Positions 34,810-43,426 of a stretch of 64,000 nucleotides of DNA are shown piece after piece. Location of the stretch: positions 62,001 to 126,000 of the forward strand of contig NZ_JANYMP010000014.1 of NCBI RefSeq assembly GCF_025061645.1, given 5' to 3'. The position numbers were made by a program, and so were the translations under genes. Origin of the DNA: Umezawaea endophytica. Lineage in GTDB: Bacteria; Actinomycetota; Actinomycetes; Mycobacteriales; Pseudonocardiaceae. The notes beneath the pieces are model-generated. The model had not been told where the DNA came from. It did not search any database and saw only the letters and a program-made list of their open reading frames with translations. Within the stretch, counting starts at the first letter, position 1. The number at the start of each line of letters is the position of its first letter.

Positions 34810-35765
34810 GACCGCACCTCCGGGAGGACCTTGGTGCCGAAGGCGTCGATGAACGGGTGCAGGTCCTGGCCGACGTGGTGGAGGTACAGCTCGTCGAAGC
34901 CCAGGTTCGCGTAGTCGTGGAGTTGGGCCGCGTGCTTGCCGAGGTCGGAGGAGATGTGGACGACCTCGGCGACCTTCTCCGGGGTGACGTCGGCGGACGC
35001 CGTGTCGAAGGCTTCGGCGGTGTCGAGGTCCCAGCAGACGGGTGGGGGGAAGACGTTGCTGCGCCACTGCTCGTGGGCGATCTGCGTCGCCTTGGCCTCG
35101 TCCGGGTCCCAGCTCAGGTGGACCTGGAGGTGGAGCTTGCCCCTGCCGCCCGCGTCGCGGTAGGCGTCGACCATCTGCCTGAGGTGTTCCGCGGGGGCGT
35201 TGACGGTGATGAGGCCGTCCGCCCACTCCGCGCACCAGCGGGCCGTCTCGACGCTGACGGCGGCGCCGATGAGCTGGGGTGGCTCGTCCGGGCGGGTCCA
35301 GACGCGGGCGCGGTCGACCTTGACCAGGCCGTCGTGGCTGACCTCCTCGCCGTCGAGCAGCGCGCGGATGATGTCGACGCACTCGCGCAGGCGCGCGGTG
35401 CGGAGGCCCTTGCGGGGCCAGACCTCGCCGGTGATGTGCTCGTTGCTGGCCTCGCCGGTGCCCAGCGCGGCCCAGAAGCGGCCGGGGTACATGGTGGCCA
35501 AGGTGCCGATGGACTGGGCGATGATCGCCGGGTGGTAGCGCTGACCTGGGGCGTTGACCACGCCGAACGGGAGGTTCGTCGCTTCCAGTGCGGAGCCGAG
35601 CCAGGACCAGGCGAACGTGGACTGGCCCTGGCGTTCGCTCCAGGGCGAGAAGTGGTCGGAGCACATCGCGGCGTCGAAACCGACCTGTTCGGCGTGCTTC
35701 ACGGCCGACAGGGACTCGGACGGGTGGACCTGTTCGTGGGAGGCGTGCACTCCGTACAACGTCAT
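34806..35765 (-). CDS. LLM-class flavin oxidoreductase (probable non-F420 type)
   Basis: 319 residues of the luciferase-like fold: YGVHASHEQVHPSESLSAV start, AAMCSDHFSPW, GRFWAALGTGEASNEHITG. It resembles a subfamily predicted to use flavin rather than F420 and commonly encoded beside GH13 enzymes. The reaction is unknown. The stop overlaps the GH13 start by 4 bp. Confidence 0.82.
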   Translation of the reverse strand: MTLYGVHASHEQVHPSESLSAVKHAEQVGFDAAMCSDHFSPWSERQGQSTFAWSWLGSALEATNLPFGVVNAPGQRYHPAIIAQSIGTLATMYPGRFWAALGTGEASNEHITGEVWPRKGLRTARLRECVDIIRALLDGEEVSHDGLVKVDRARVWTRPDEPPQLIGAAVSVETARWCAEWADGLITVNAPAEHLRQMVDAYRDAGGRGKLHLQVHLSWDPDEAKATQIAHEQWRSNVFPPPVCWDLDTAEAFDTASADVTPEKVAEVVHISSDLGKHAAQLHDYANLGFDELYLHHVGQDLHPFIDAFGTKVLPEVRS

Positions 35766-35814
35766 GCGCCGACGGGTACCCCGGTCGTGTCCGGTTTAGG
35801 CCTGAACGCGCTGA

Positions 35815-35846
35815 TGGCGCGCACCGCCGTCGCGGGGTGCGCGCCA
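35815..35846. terminator. Hairpin between GH8 and LLM oxidoreductase genes
   Basis: Perfect 11-bp arms (35815-35825, 35836-35846) with a 10-nt loop, immediately after the GH8 stop on the minus strand. Confidence 0.65.
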
Positions 35847-35856
35847 CCAGGTGTCG

Positions 35857-37071
35857 TCATGGTGCGACGAAGTTGCCGCTCAGGATGATCAGGACCTGCA
35901 CCTGGATGCCGGTGCCGTAGTAGTCGGTGCTGTCCAAAGTGGTGGTGGAGATGCGGGCGAAGAGCTTGTCCAGCCACACCTGGCTGCCGGGGTCGCTCAT
36001 CGCGGCCACGGCGAACGGGGCGGTGAAGCAGGGGTGCTCGCCGGTCTCGGTGGCGGCGCCCGCGAGGGAGTAGCCGCTGCCGATCGCGGCCGGGTCGCCG
36101 CCGGTCTTCGACTTGATCCAGGTGGTCATCCTCGCCACCTGGGCCTTGGCCGCGCTGCCGGGCACGGTGACCGCGTCCACGCCGAGCCGCCACGGGTCGC
36201 GGCAGGCGTTCCAACTGTACTTGCCGTCGTTCGAGCCCTCCAGGAAGTTCGCCGGGGCGGGCTTCGGGGTGCTGTTGGTGTTGACGACGAAGTCCGGCAG
36301 CAGGCCGGTGTTCGGGGCGTACTGCGACTGGAGCTGCGAGACCGCGGTCTCCTGCCGGGTGCGCACCTGGTCCCAGAACACGTCGCCGGTGGCGGCCTTG
36401 AACGCGCGGAGGTGGCCGGGCATCCAGTCCGACGAGCGCGAGCTGTTCTTGTACTGCGAGTCGTTACCCCAGTCGCCGAGGAGGGGGAACTTGGTGCTGT
36501 TGTTGACTTCCGAGCGCTTGATGGCGTTGATGACGCGGACGGCCTCGGCCTTGTAGTCGTACGTGCCGGTGGTGCTCCCCCACTGCTTGTCGGCGATCAG
36601 GAGGCCGTAGGCGATCTCCAGGTCGCCGTCGGTCGCCGAGTCGCTGCCGTTGACGCTCTTGCAGCCGGCGTCCTGCTCGGCCGCGTGGAGGTCCTTGTCG
36701 TTGACCGACGGGTGGGCCTTGACGAACTTGAGGATGCCGTCGAAGACCTTCCGCGCGTCCGGGTCCTTCTTGGCCATGAGCGCGGCGATGGTCATGCCGT
36801 AGCCCTCGCCCTCGGCGACGAAGGAGTGGTCGGCGTCCTTGGACAGCACGGCGTAGGTCCCGCTGCCGCACTTGGTGGTGAGGAAGTTCGTCTTCCAGAA
36901 CGTGTAGTACTTGCTCAGCGCCGCGTCCTGGACGGACTGCGCGGCCGACGGCCGGATGGTTCCCGACACGTAGTCCGCGGTGCCCACGGCGGCGCTCGCG
37001 CCACCGGTGGTGCCGACGAGGCTTCCGACCAGCGCGACCGACAGGGCCAGCGCACGTACGGCTTCGTTCAT
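35857..37071 (-). CDS. Secreted glycoside hydrolase family 8
   Basis: 404 residues. A Sec signal (VRALALSVALVGSLVGTTGGASA) precedes a GH8 (alpha/alpha)6 barrel with FVAEGEGYGM (catalytic acid, Glu 87 or 89) and SATDGDLEIAYGLLIAD (catalytic Asp region). The family includes beta-1,4-endoglucanases, chitosanases and licheninases; which activity applies is not readable. No carbohydrate-binding module is attached. GAGGAA lies just before ATG 37071. The AGGAAACTTTCCT palindrome at 37146-37158 is a likely operator. Confidence 0.88.
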   Translation of the reverse strand: MNEAVRALALSVALVGSLVGTTGGASAAVGTADYVSGTIRPSAAQSVQDAALSKYYTFWKTNFLTTKCGSGTYAVLSKDADHSFVAEGEGYGMTIAALMAKKDPDARKVFDGILKFVKAHPSVNDKDLHAAEQDAGCKSVNGSDSATDGDLEIAYGLLIADKQWGSTTGTYDYKAEAVRVINAIKRSEVNNSTKFPLLGDWGNDSQYKNSSRSSDWMPGHLRAFKAATGDVFWDQVRTRQETAVSQLQSQYAPNTGLLPDFVVNTNSTPKPAPANFLEGSNDGKYSWNACRDPWRLGVDAVTVPGSAAKAQVARMTTWIKSKTGGDPAAIGSGYSLAGAATETGEHPCFTAPFAVAAMSDPGSQVWLDKLFARISTTTLDSTDYYGTGIQVQVLIILSGNFVAP

Positions 37072-37145
37072 TCGTTCCTCCGCAAGGGGAAGCGGCGGCG
37101 GCCTGACGGAGCGTGGCAGACGGGAGGAGCGCCGGTCAATAAGTT

Positions 37146-37158
37146 AGGAAACTTTCCT
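37146..37158. promoter_or_regulatory. Palindromic operator upstream of GH8
   Basis: AGGAAACTTTCCT, a perfect 13-bp palindrome, 75 bp before the GH8 start and AT-richer than its surroundings. Similar AGGAAA/TTTCCT palindromes precede secreted polysaccharide hydrolase genes in related actinomycetes (general knowledge). The binding protein is not encoded nearby. Confidence 0.6.
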
Positions 37159-37164
37159 TCCGAT

Positions 37165-38121
37165 TTAGTCGACGACCAGGACCAGCTTCCCCGCGGTGCG
37201 GCCGGTCTCGCCGCGGACGTGAGCACTGGCGGCCTCGGCGAGCGGGAAGGTCGCCTCGACGCGCGGTCGGAGCCTGCCCTGCTCGACGAGTTCGGCGATG
37301 GCGCGCATGCCCGCGTGGTCGGCCTCGACGACCAGCCCTTCCAGCCGAACGCCCAGGTCGGCGGCCTTCGCCACGGCCGAGGCGAGGTCGTTGCCCGCCA
37401 CGAGCGTGATCAGCACGCCACCTTGGCGCAAGACGCCGAGCGACCGGGTGCGCACGTCGTCGGCGAGGGGGTCCAGGACCACGTCGACGTCGTCGACCAC
37501 GTCCGCGAAGTCCGTGGTCCGGTGGTCGATCAGCTCGTCAGCGCCGAGTTCGCGCAACCACTCGTGCCTGCCCGCGGACGCCGTGCCGATGACGTGCGCG
37601 CCGCGCGCCTTGGCGATCTGCACGGCCAGGTGGCCGACCCCGCCCGCGGCGGCGTGGATCAGCACCCGCTGCCCCGGCAGGACGTTCGCGGTGTCGACCA
37701 GCGCCTGGTGGGCGGTGAGCGCGGCGAGGGGCAGAGCGCCCGCCTGGAGGTGGTCGACGGTCGCGGGTTTGCGGGTGAAGGACCGGGCGGTGGCCTTGGC
37801 GTACTCGGCGTAGGCGCCCGCGCCGTGCGAGTAGGGCAGCATGCCGAACACCTCGTCGCCCGGCTTGAACAGGGTGACCCCGAAGCCGACCTCGACGACG
37901 ACACCGGAGACGTCCCAGCCGAGGACCGGGACCGGCCCTGCCATCCACGGCAGGCCCGCGCGGTGCTTCCAGTCGGTCGGGTTCACCCCCGCCGCGTGGA
38001 CGCGGACGACGATCTCGCTCACGCCCGCCACCGGTCGCGGCCGTTCGACGAGCCGGAGGACTTCGGGGCCACCCAGGACGTCCTGGCTGACGGCGTTCAT
38101 GGTGGGGCTCTGGTCGGTCAT
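37165..38121 (-). CDS. Zinc-independent MDR oxidoreductase (quinone-reductase type)
   Basis: 318 residues. The GroES-like N-terminal domain (VRVHAAGVNPTDWKHRAG) and NADPH-binding HAAAGGVGHLAVQIAKARGA are typical of quinone oxidoreductase-like enzymes; the catalytic zinc ligands of alcohol dehydrogenases are absent. ATG 38121 is preferred; ATG 38100 is possible. It is divergent from the AraC-type regulator, which probably controls it. Confidence 0.88.
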   Translation of the reverse strand: MTDQSPTMNAVSQDVLGGPEVLRLVERPRPVAGVSEIVVRVHAAGVNPTDWKHRAGLPWMAGPVPVLGWDVSGVVVEVGFGVTLFKPGDEVFGMLPYSHGAGAYAEYAKATARSFTRKPATVDHLQAGALPLAALTAHQALVDTANVLPGQRVLIHAAAGGVGHLAVQIAKARGAHVIGTASAGRHEWLRELGADELIDHRTTDFADVVDDVDVVLDPLADDVRTRSLGVLRQGGVLITLVAGNDLASAVAKAADLGVRLEGLVVEADHAGMRAIAELVEQGRLRPRVEATFPLAEAASAHVRGETGRTAGKLVLVVD

Positions 38122-38217
38122 GGTCCCAGCCTGTCGAGGGCCGTTGATCACGACAATGGCACGATGGTCACCTTACGATGAGATCGTGCCACCAGTCCGC
38201 GATCCCCGGAGCCCCTC

Positions 38218-39189
38218 ATGACCCGCCCGCACCGCGTCGCCGTCCTCGCCCTGGACGGGGTGTACCCGTTCGAGCTCGGCATCCCGAGCCGCGTCCTGGG
38301 CGCGACCGAAGGGCTGTACGAGGTGCTGACCTGCACCGTCGACGGTCTGCCGGTGACCACGGCCGCGGACTTCACCATCGCCGTCGAGCACGGCCCCGAG
38401 GTGCTGCGGACCGCGGACACCGTGGTGATCGCGCCCTTCAGCCCTCCCCCGTGCGCGGCCGAGATCATCACCCCCGCGCTGCCGGGCCCGATCGCGGCGG
38501 CGCTCGGGCTGATCCGGCCCGGCACCCGGCTCGTGTCCATCTGCACCGGCGCTTTCGTGCTCGCCGCCGCAGGCCTGCTGGACGGCCGCTCCGCCACCAC
38601 GCACTGGCAGGCGTCCGACCTGTTCCGGAGCCACTTCCCCGAGGTCCACCTGGACCCGGACGTGCTGTTCGTCGATGACGGCGACATCCTCACCTCGGCG
38701 GGCGCCGCCTCCGGCATCGACGTCTTCCTGCACATCCTGCGCAAGGACCACGGCAGCGCGGTCGCCAACCGGGCGGCGCGCCGGTGCGTCGTGCCGCCGT
38801 CGAGGGAGGGTGGCCAGGCGCAGTACATCGAGGCGCCGGTCCCGAGGACGCCGGACGACGGCACGTCGGCGACCCGTCAGTGGGCACTCGCGCACCTGCA
38901 CGAGCCACTCGTCCTGGCCGATCTGGCCGAGCACGCGCGGATGAGCCCGCGCACGTTCGCCCGCCGCTTCGCCGACGAGGTCGGGCTGAGCCCTGGCCGG
39001 TGGATCATCCAGCAGCGCCTCGCCCGCGCCCGCGAACTGCTGGAGTCGAGCGATCTTCCGGTCGACGAGGTCGCGGGCCAGGTCGGCTTCGCCACCGGCA
39101 CGTCGCTGCGGCAGCACCTCCACGCGGCGATCGGGGTGTCGCCGCTGGCCTATCGGAGGACCTTCCGGGCGACGGCGGCCTCCGACTAG
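38218..39189 (+). CDS. GlxA/FtrA-type AraC-family regulator
   Basis: 323 residues. An N-terminal DJ-1/PfpI-like domain (VAVLALDGVYPFELGIPSRV, nucleophile elbow LVSICTGAFVLAAAG) is joined to a C-terminal AraC double HTH (LADLAEHARMSPRTFARRF, VDEVAGQVGFATGTSLRQH). It is divergent from the MDR oxidoreductase gene. The Cys in the elbow is present, but such domains in regulators usually sense rather than catalyse. Its stop codon shares CTAG with fxsA. Confidence 0.92.
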   Translation: MTRPHRVAVLALDGVYPFELGIPSRVLGATEGLYEVLTCTVDGLPVTTAADFTIAVEHGPEVLRTADTVVIAPFSPPPCAAEIITPALPGPIAAALGLIRPGTRLVSICTGAFVLAAAGLLDGRSATTHWQASDLFRSHFPEVHLDPDVLFVDDGDILTSAGAASGIDVFLHILRKDHGSAVANRAARRCVVPPSREGGQAQYIEAPVPRTPDDGTSATRQWALAHLHEPLVLADLAEHARMSPRTFARRFADEVGLSPGRWIIQQRLARARELLESSDLPVDEVAGQVGFATGTSLRQHLHAAIGVSPLAYRRTFRATAASD

Positions 39190-39683
39190 GCCAGTTCCGG
39201 CCTGCCGGACGGGCGCGGTTCCGGGTCGACCTGGACGTCGACCACGACACCCTCGACGACGGCACCGTCCACGACGACGCTGCCCGCGGTCTGCGGTCGG
39301 CCGTACTGGTGGTTGAGCACGGCCGTGGCGGCGCGTTCCTCGGAGCGGCGGGCGATGCGGCGGCTCACGAGGCGGCGGGTCGGCGGGAACAGCAGGAAGA
39401 GCGCGGCGACGTCGCTGACGAAGCCCGGCAGGATGACCAGCGCGCCCGCGGCGGCGATCAGCACGCCGTCGGCGACCTCCTGGTGCGGCGCACGCCGGGT
39501 GCGCAGCGCCTCGGAGAACGACGCCATCGTCCGGGCGCCCTCACGGCGCAGCAGCATCGAGCCGATGACGCCGCCCAGGATCAGCAGCCCGACCGTGGCG
39601 AGCAGCCCCACGGCATTGCCGACCGCGATGAGCGTGCCGATCTCGACGGCCATGCCGACCAACAGCAACAGGAAGACGCGCAT
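39186..39683 (-). CDS. FxsA-family membrane protein
   Basis: 165 residues. Three or four hydrophobic segments in the first 100 residues match FxsA (MRVFLLLLVGMAVEIGTLIAV, LLATVGLLILGGVIGSMLLRREG, and ILPGFVSDVAALFLLFPPTRRL). The cytoplasmic tail is charged. In Escherichia coli FxsA relieves phage-T7 exclusion by F plasmid; the general role is unknown. Convergent with the AraC-type gene. Confidence 0.9.
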   Translation of the reverse strand: MRVFLLLLVGMAVEIGTLIAVGNAVGLLATVGLLILGGVIGSMLLRREGARTMASFSEALRTRRAPHQEVADGVLIAAAGALVILPGFVSDVAALFLLFPPTRRLVSRRIARRSEERAATAVLNHQYGRPQTAGSVVVDGAVVEGVVVDVQVDPEPRPSGRPELA

Positions 39684-39868
39684 GCCCCCTCAACGCACAA
39701 GTCGGTCAAAACGCTCCCGCGAGCGCCGATCAGGACGGCACGAGACGGACGTCACCACGGACTTTTCACGCGTGTTACCCGGTCAACACGCCCTCGTTCG
39801 GGAATATTTACGTCGAACTAGCGGTGTGCCAGGATATCTTTACGCGAACCAACCCGTAGGGAGCACGT

Positions 39869-41251
39869 ATGACTGCGCTTCACGAGGTCGCGCCCGCGTC
39901 CGAGGGCATCGACCACCAGCCGTACACCTACGTGCGCAAGGAGCTGGTCGAGCCGGACTGGCGGCGCTTCCCCGGCTGGAGCCACGTCACCGACGCGCAG
40001 TGGCGGGACGCGCAGTGGCAGCGGGTCAACTGCGTGAAGAACGCGAAGCAGCTCCGCAAGGTCATGGGCGACCTGCTCAGCGAGCACTTCTACGACGAGC
40101 TGGCGGCCGACCAGGCCGAGCTGGCCACGATGTCGATGCTGCTGCCGCCCCAGATGCTCAACACCATGGCGCCGGACGCGGCCCCGGCGGACTTCACCGA
40201 GGCGTTCTTCGCCGACCCGGTCCGCCGCTACATGATGCCGGTCCGCTCCGACCGCGACCCCGAGTGGCCGAGCCACCCGCACTCCGAGCGCGACTCGCTG
40301 CACGAGGCCGAGATGTGGGTGGTCGAGGGCCTGACCCACCGCTACCCCACGAAGGTGCTCGCGGAGCTCGTCTCCACCTGCCCCCAGTACTGCGGCCACT
40401 GCACCCGGATGGACCTGGTCGGCAACAGCACGCCCACGGTCCAGAAGCACAAGCTGCTGCTCAAGCCGGTCGACCGCCAGGACCAGATGGTCGACTACCT
40501 CAAGCGCACGCCCGGCGTCCGCGACGTGGTCGTCTCCGGCGGCGACGTCGCCAACGTCCCGTGGGCCCAGCTCGAGTCGTTCCTCATGCGCGTGCTGGAC
40601 ATCGACACCGTCCGCGACATCCGGCTCGCCACCAAGGCACTCGCGGGCCTCCCCCAGCACTGGCTCCAGCCCAGGGTCGTCGAGGGCCTGGAGCGCGTCG
40701 CCCGCACCGCGTCCCGCCGGGGCGTCAACCTGGCGATCCACACCCACGTCAACCACGCCCAGTCCGTCACGCCGCTGGTCGCCGAGGCCGCCAGGACCGC
40801 GCTGGAGGTCGGCGTCCGCGACGTCCGCAACCAGGGCGTGCTGATGAAGGGCGTCAACGCCACCCCGAACGACCTGCTGGACCTGTGCTTCGCGCTCCAG
40901 GGCGAGGCGAACATCCTGCCGTACTACTTCTACATGTGCGACATGATCCCGAACGCCGAGCACTGGCGCGTGGCCGTCTGGGAAGCGCAGGCGTTGCAGC
41001 ACGCGATCATGGGCTACCTGCCGGGCTACGCGACGCCGCGCATCGTGTGCGACGTGCCGTACGTGGGCAAGCGCTGGGTGCACCAGCTCGCGGAGTACGA
41101 CCGCGAACTCGGCGTCTCGTACTGGACGAAGAACTACCGGACCGGCATCGAACTCGCCGACCCCGAGGCACTGGACCGCAGGTACCCGTACTACGACCCG
41201 ATCTCGACGCTGGGCGAGACCGGCCAGGCCTGGTGGTCCGCGAAGGCCTGA
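39869..41251 (+). CDS. kamA: Lysine 2,3-aminomutase family radical SAM enzyme
   Basis: 460 residues. The radical-SAM cluster motif STCPQYCGHCTR places the Cys at 171, 175 and 178. PLP-binding and other KamA features follow (VVVSGGDVANVPW, IHTHVNHAQSVTPL, NQGVLMKGVN). Family chemistry is interconversion of L-lysine and L-beta-lysine, though related enzymes use glutamate or other amino acids. No beta-lysine-using gene (NRPS, acetyltransferase) is adjacent, so the role is uncertain; osmolyte or antibiotic precursor supply are options. GGGAG lies before ATG 39869. The 185-bp gap upstream should hold its promoter, but I see no clear element there. Confidence 0.88.
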   Translation: MTALHEVAPASEGIDHQPYTYVRKELVEPDWRRFPGWSHVTDAQWRDAQWQRVNCVKNAKQLRKVMGDLLSEHFYDELAADQAELATMSMLLPPQMLNTMAPDAAPADFTEAFFADPVRRYMMPVRSDRDPEWPSHPHSERDSLHEAEMWVVEGLTHRYPTKVLAELVSTCPQYCGHCTRMDLVGNSTPTVQKHKLLLKPVDRQDQMVDYLKRTPGVRDVVVSGGDVANVPWAQLESFLMRVLDIDTVRDIRLATKALAGLPQHWLQPRVVEGLERVARTASRRGVNLAIHTHVNHAQSVTPLVAEAARTALEVGVRDVRNQGVLMKGVNATPNDLLDLCFALQGEANILPYYFYMCDMIPNAEHWRVAVWEAQALQHAIMGYLPGYATPRIVCDVPYVGKRWVHQLAEYDRELGVSYWTKNYRTGIELADPEALDRRYPYYDPISTLGETGQAWWSAKA

Positions 41252-41343
41252 CGCCGGGTGGGCCACCACCACGACCCTTTACCGCCCCCGCCGCGTAGCG
41301 GCACACTGAGTCGCGTCCATCCGGAGAGGGCTGCGGGGGAACA

Positions 41344-42000
41344 ATGGCGACGCGATCACGTTCCACCGGTGGGGTTCGTGGCCGTCGGGCGCGATTACCG
41401 GCGCTCGTCGTGGTCGCCCTCGCCTCGCTCACGGGTTGTGTGAGCGTCGAGTTCGGCGTGGGGGTGGAGACCAGTGGGCCGAGGGCGGTGAAGCCGTCGT
41501 CTGCTGGGCGGACGGCGGCGCTCGCGATTCCGGTGGACACGGCGGCGCCCGACAGCGCGGGTGGGTTGGGTCGGAACCGGGCCACCGAAGGCATGATCCC
41601 GGATCTGCTGGAGCAGGTGCGCGGGCAACTGCCCGGCACCATCGTCGTGCCGGGCAGCACGACCTTCGCCGTCTACCACCTGCCCGACGTCTCCGCGCCC
41701 AACGGTGACGTCCTGCTCGTGCGCGGGTCGACGACCGACGCGACCCAGATGCTGGAGGTGGCGCGGGCCAGGCCGCGCCAGCAGGGCGCGCCCACGGAGG
41801 TCGACCTCGGCAACGGCGTCCGCGGGGTGTGCACGCAGTCGCCGAACTCGGGCGGCTTCCTGGTGCCCGCGTGCGCCTGGGTCACCGTGGACGCGTTCGG
41901 CCAGATCGCGCCGCTCGTGCCGCTCGCCTCGCCCGAACCGCCGCTGAGCACCGCGGAACTGGCGGACGTCATGCGCGGGATGCTGGCCGACCTGCCGTAG
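41344..42000 (+). CDS. Lipoprotein of unknown function
   Basis: 218 residues. A basic n-region and hydrophobic stretch end in lipobox SLTGC, giving a lipid-anchored protein. The mature part has no motif I can name; two Cys (GVCTQ and PACAW) may pair. No operon partner is evident. Confidence 0.7.
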   Translation: MATRSRSTGGVRGRRARLPALVVVALASLTGCVSVEFGVGVETSGPRAVKPSSAGRTAALAIPVDTAAPDSAGGLGRNRATEGMIPDLLEQVRGQLPGTIVVPGSTTFAVYHLPDVSAPNGDVLLVRGSTTDATQMLEVARARPRQQGAPTEVDLGNGVRGVCTQSPNSGGFLVPACAWVTVDAFGQIAPLVPLASPEPPLSTAELADVMRGMLADLP

Positions 42001-42082
42001 CGGGCCGTCCGACCAGGAATCCTTTCACCCATTGAAAACGTGCCTTCCCCGCGGCGGGCGAACTGCTCCAAGGTCCTGGGCA

Positions 42083-42100
42083 CCCACCGGTTCCGGTGGG
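42083..42100. terminator. Short hairpin after the lipoprotein gene
   Basis: CCCACCGG and CCGGTGGG arms with a 2-nt centre, 83 bp after the lipoprotein stop and before the Rieske gene. Weak but well placed. Confidence 0.45.
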
Positions 42101-42167
42101 CGCAGCCCGGCGGGTCGCCACCACGACGGCCGGGCGCGCAGCCATTGGCAGGACAGGAGACCGCGCT

Positions 42168-43220
42168 GTGATGACCGCCTTCGTGCGCGACCAGTGGTAC
42201 GTGGCCGCCTACGGGCAGGAGATCGGACGTGAGCTGTTCGCGAGGACCGTCCTCGGCGAACCCCTGGTGTTCTACCGCGCCGAGACCGGCGAGGTCGTCG
42301 CGCTGGCCGACCGGTGCGTGCACCGGCGCTACCCGCTCTCGGAGAGCAGGCTCGACGGCGACACGATCGTCTGCGGCTACCACGGTTTCACCTACGACAA
42401 GGTCGGCACGTGCGTGTCCGTGCCCGGCCAGGCCCGGATCCCGCGCACCGCACGGGTTCCGGCGTACCCGGTGGTGGAGCGGGACTCGTTCGTCTGGGTG
42501 TGGATCGGCGCCGCCGACCTGGCCGACGAGTCGCTGATCCCGCGGGCGCCCTGGCTCGACGACCCCGCGTACACGACGGTGTGCGGGATGGAGCCGCTGG
42601 CCGCCCGCTACCTGCTGCTGGTGGACAACCTGCTCGACCTGTCGCACGAGACCTACCTGCACGGCGGCTACATCGGCACCCCCGAGGTCGCGGCCACGCC
42701 GATCACCACCGAGGTGGACGAGGACAACGGGATCGTCTACGTCAGCAGGCACATGGACGACGCCGCGTGCCCGCCGTTCTACGCGAAGTCCACCGGCATC
42801 GAGGGCCGGATCACCCGCTGGCAGGACATCGAGTACCGGCCGCCGTGCCTTTACCTGCTGCACAGCAGGATCGCGCCGGTGGGGGTGCTGCCCGAGGAGG
42901 ACGGGTCCGACCCGAACGCCTTCCACGTCGAGGTCGTCTACGCCATCACGCCGGAGACCGAGCACAGCACGCACGACTTCTGGGCCGTGGCAAGGGATTT
43001 CGCGCTCGACGACCAGGGCGTGTCGGACTTCCTGGCGGAGAGCAACCGGACGGTGGTGCTCCAGGACGTCACCGCGCTGGACATCCTGGAGAAGGTGATC
43101 GAGTCGGAGCCCGACGGCTACCAGGAGCTGTCGGTCAACATCGACACCGGCGGTCTGGCGGCCCGGCGGATCCTCCAGCGGATGGCCGCCGCCGAGCCCG
43201 CGCGGGCGGCGCGGGTATGA
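42168..43220 (+). CDS. VanA-type Rieske non-heme iron oxygenase
   Basis: 350 residues. The Rieske [2Fe-2S] ligands are CVHRRYPL and CGYHGFTY; the mononuclear iron site is in NLLDLSHETYLHGG. The size and sequence fit vanillate demethylase/phthalate-oxygenase-like terminal oxygenases that O-demethylate or hydroxylate aromatic acids. AGGAGA supports GTG 42168; ATG 42171 is equally possible. The stop overlaps the next small ORF by 4 bp. Electrons should come from the reductase at 43423. Confidence 0.9.
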   Translation: MMTAFVRDQWYVAAYGQEIGRELFARTVLGEPLVFYRAETGEVVALADRCVHRRYPLSESRLDGDTIVCGYHGFTYDKVGTCVSVPGQARIPRTARVPAYPVVERDSFVWVWIGAADLADESLIPRAPWLDDPAYTTVCGMEPLAARYLLLVDNLLDLSHETYLHGGYIGTPEVAATPITTEVDEDNGIVYVSRHMDDAACPPFYAKSTGIEGRITRWQDIEYRPPCLYLLHSRIAPVGVLPEEDGSDPNAFHVEVVYAITPETEHSTHDFWAVARDFALDDQGVSDFLAESNRTVVLQDVTALDILEKVIESEPDGYQELSVNIDTGGLAARRILQRMAAAEPARAARV

Positions 43221-43426
43221 CCGGCAGGGTCGCGATGCTGCGCGGTGGGGCCGTCCACCGCGTCCACTGGCGGCTGGGCACCGACCTGCTGGTCGCCGTG
43301 TGCCACTGCGGCGCCGAACGCGACTTCGACGACCCGGTCGCGCTCTGGGACTGGCTGCTCGCCCATCCGACGGGACACGGGTCCACGCCGGCCGCGCCGC
43401 GGCCGATGGCGGTGAGCGCTCGATGA
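43217..43426 (+). CDS. Small protein inserted between oxygenase and reductase
   Basis: 69 residues. ATG 43217 overlaps the oxygenase stop (ATGA) and its own stop overlaps the reductase start (ATGA), so it is embedded in a coupled operon. The sequence contains VCHCGAERDF with two closely spaced Cys and no known domain. Coupling on both sides argues that it is translated. It may be a metal-binding accessory peptide (inference). Confidence 0.65.
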   Translation: MTGRVAMLRGGAVHRVHWRLGTDLLVAVCHCGAERDFDDPVALWDWLLAHPTGHGSTPAAPRPMAVSAR

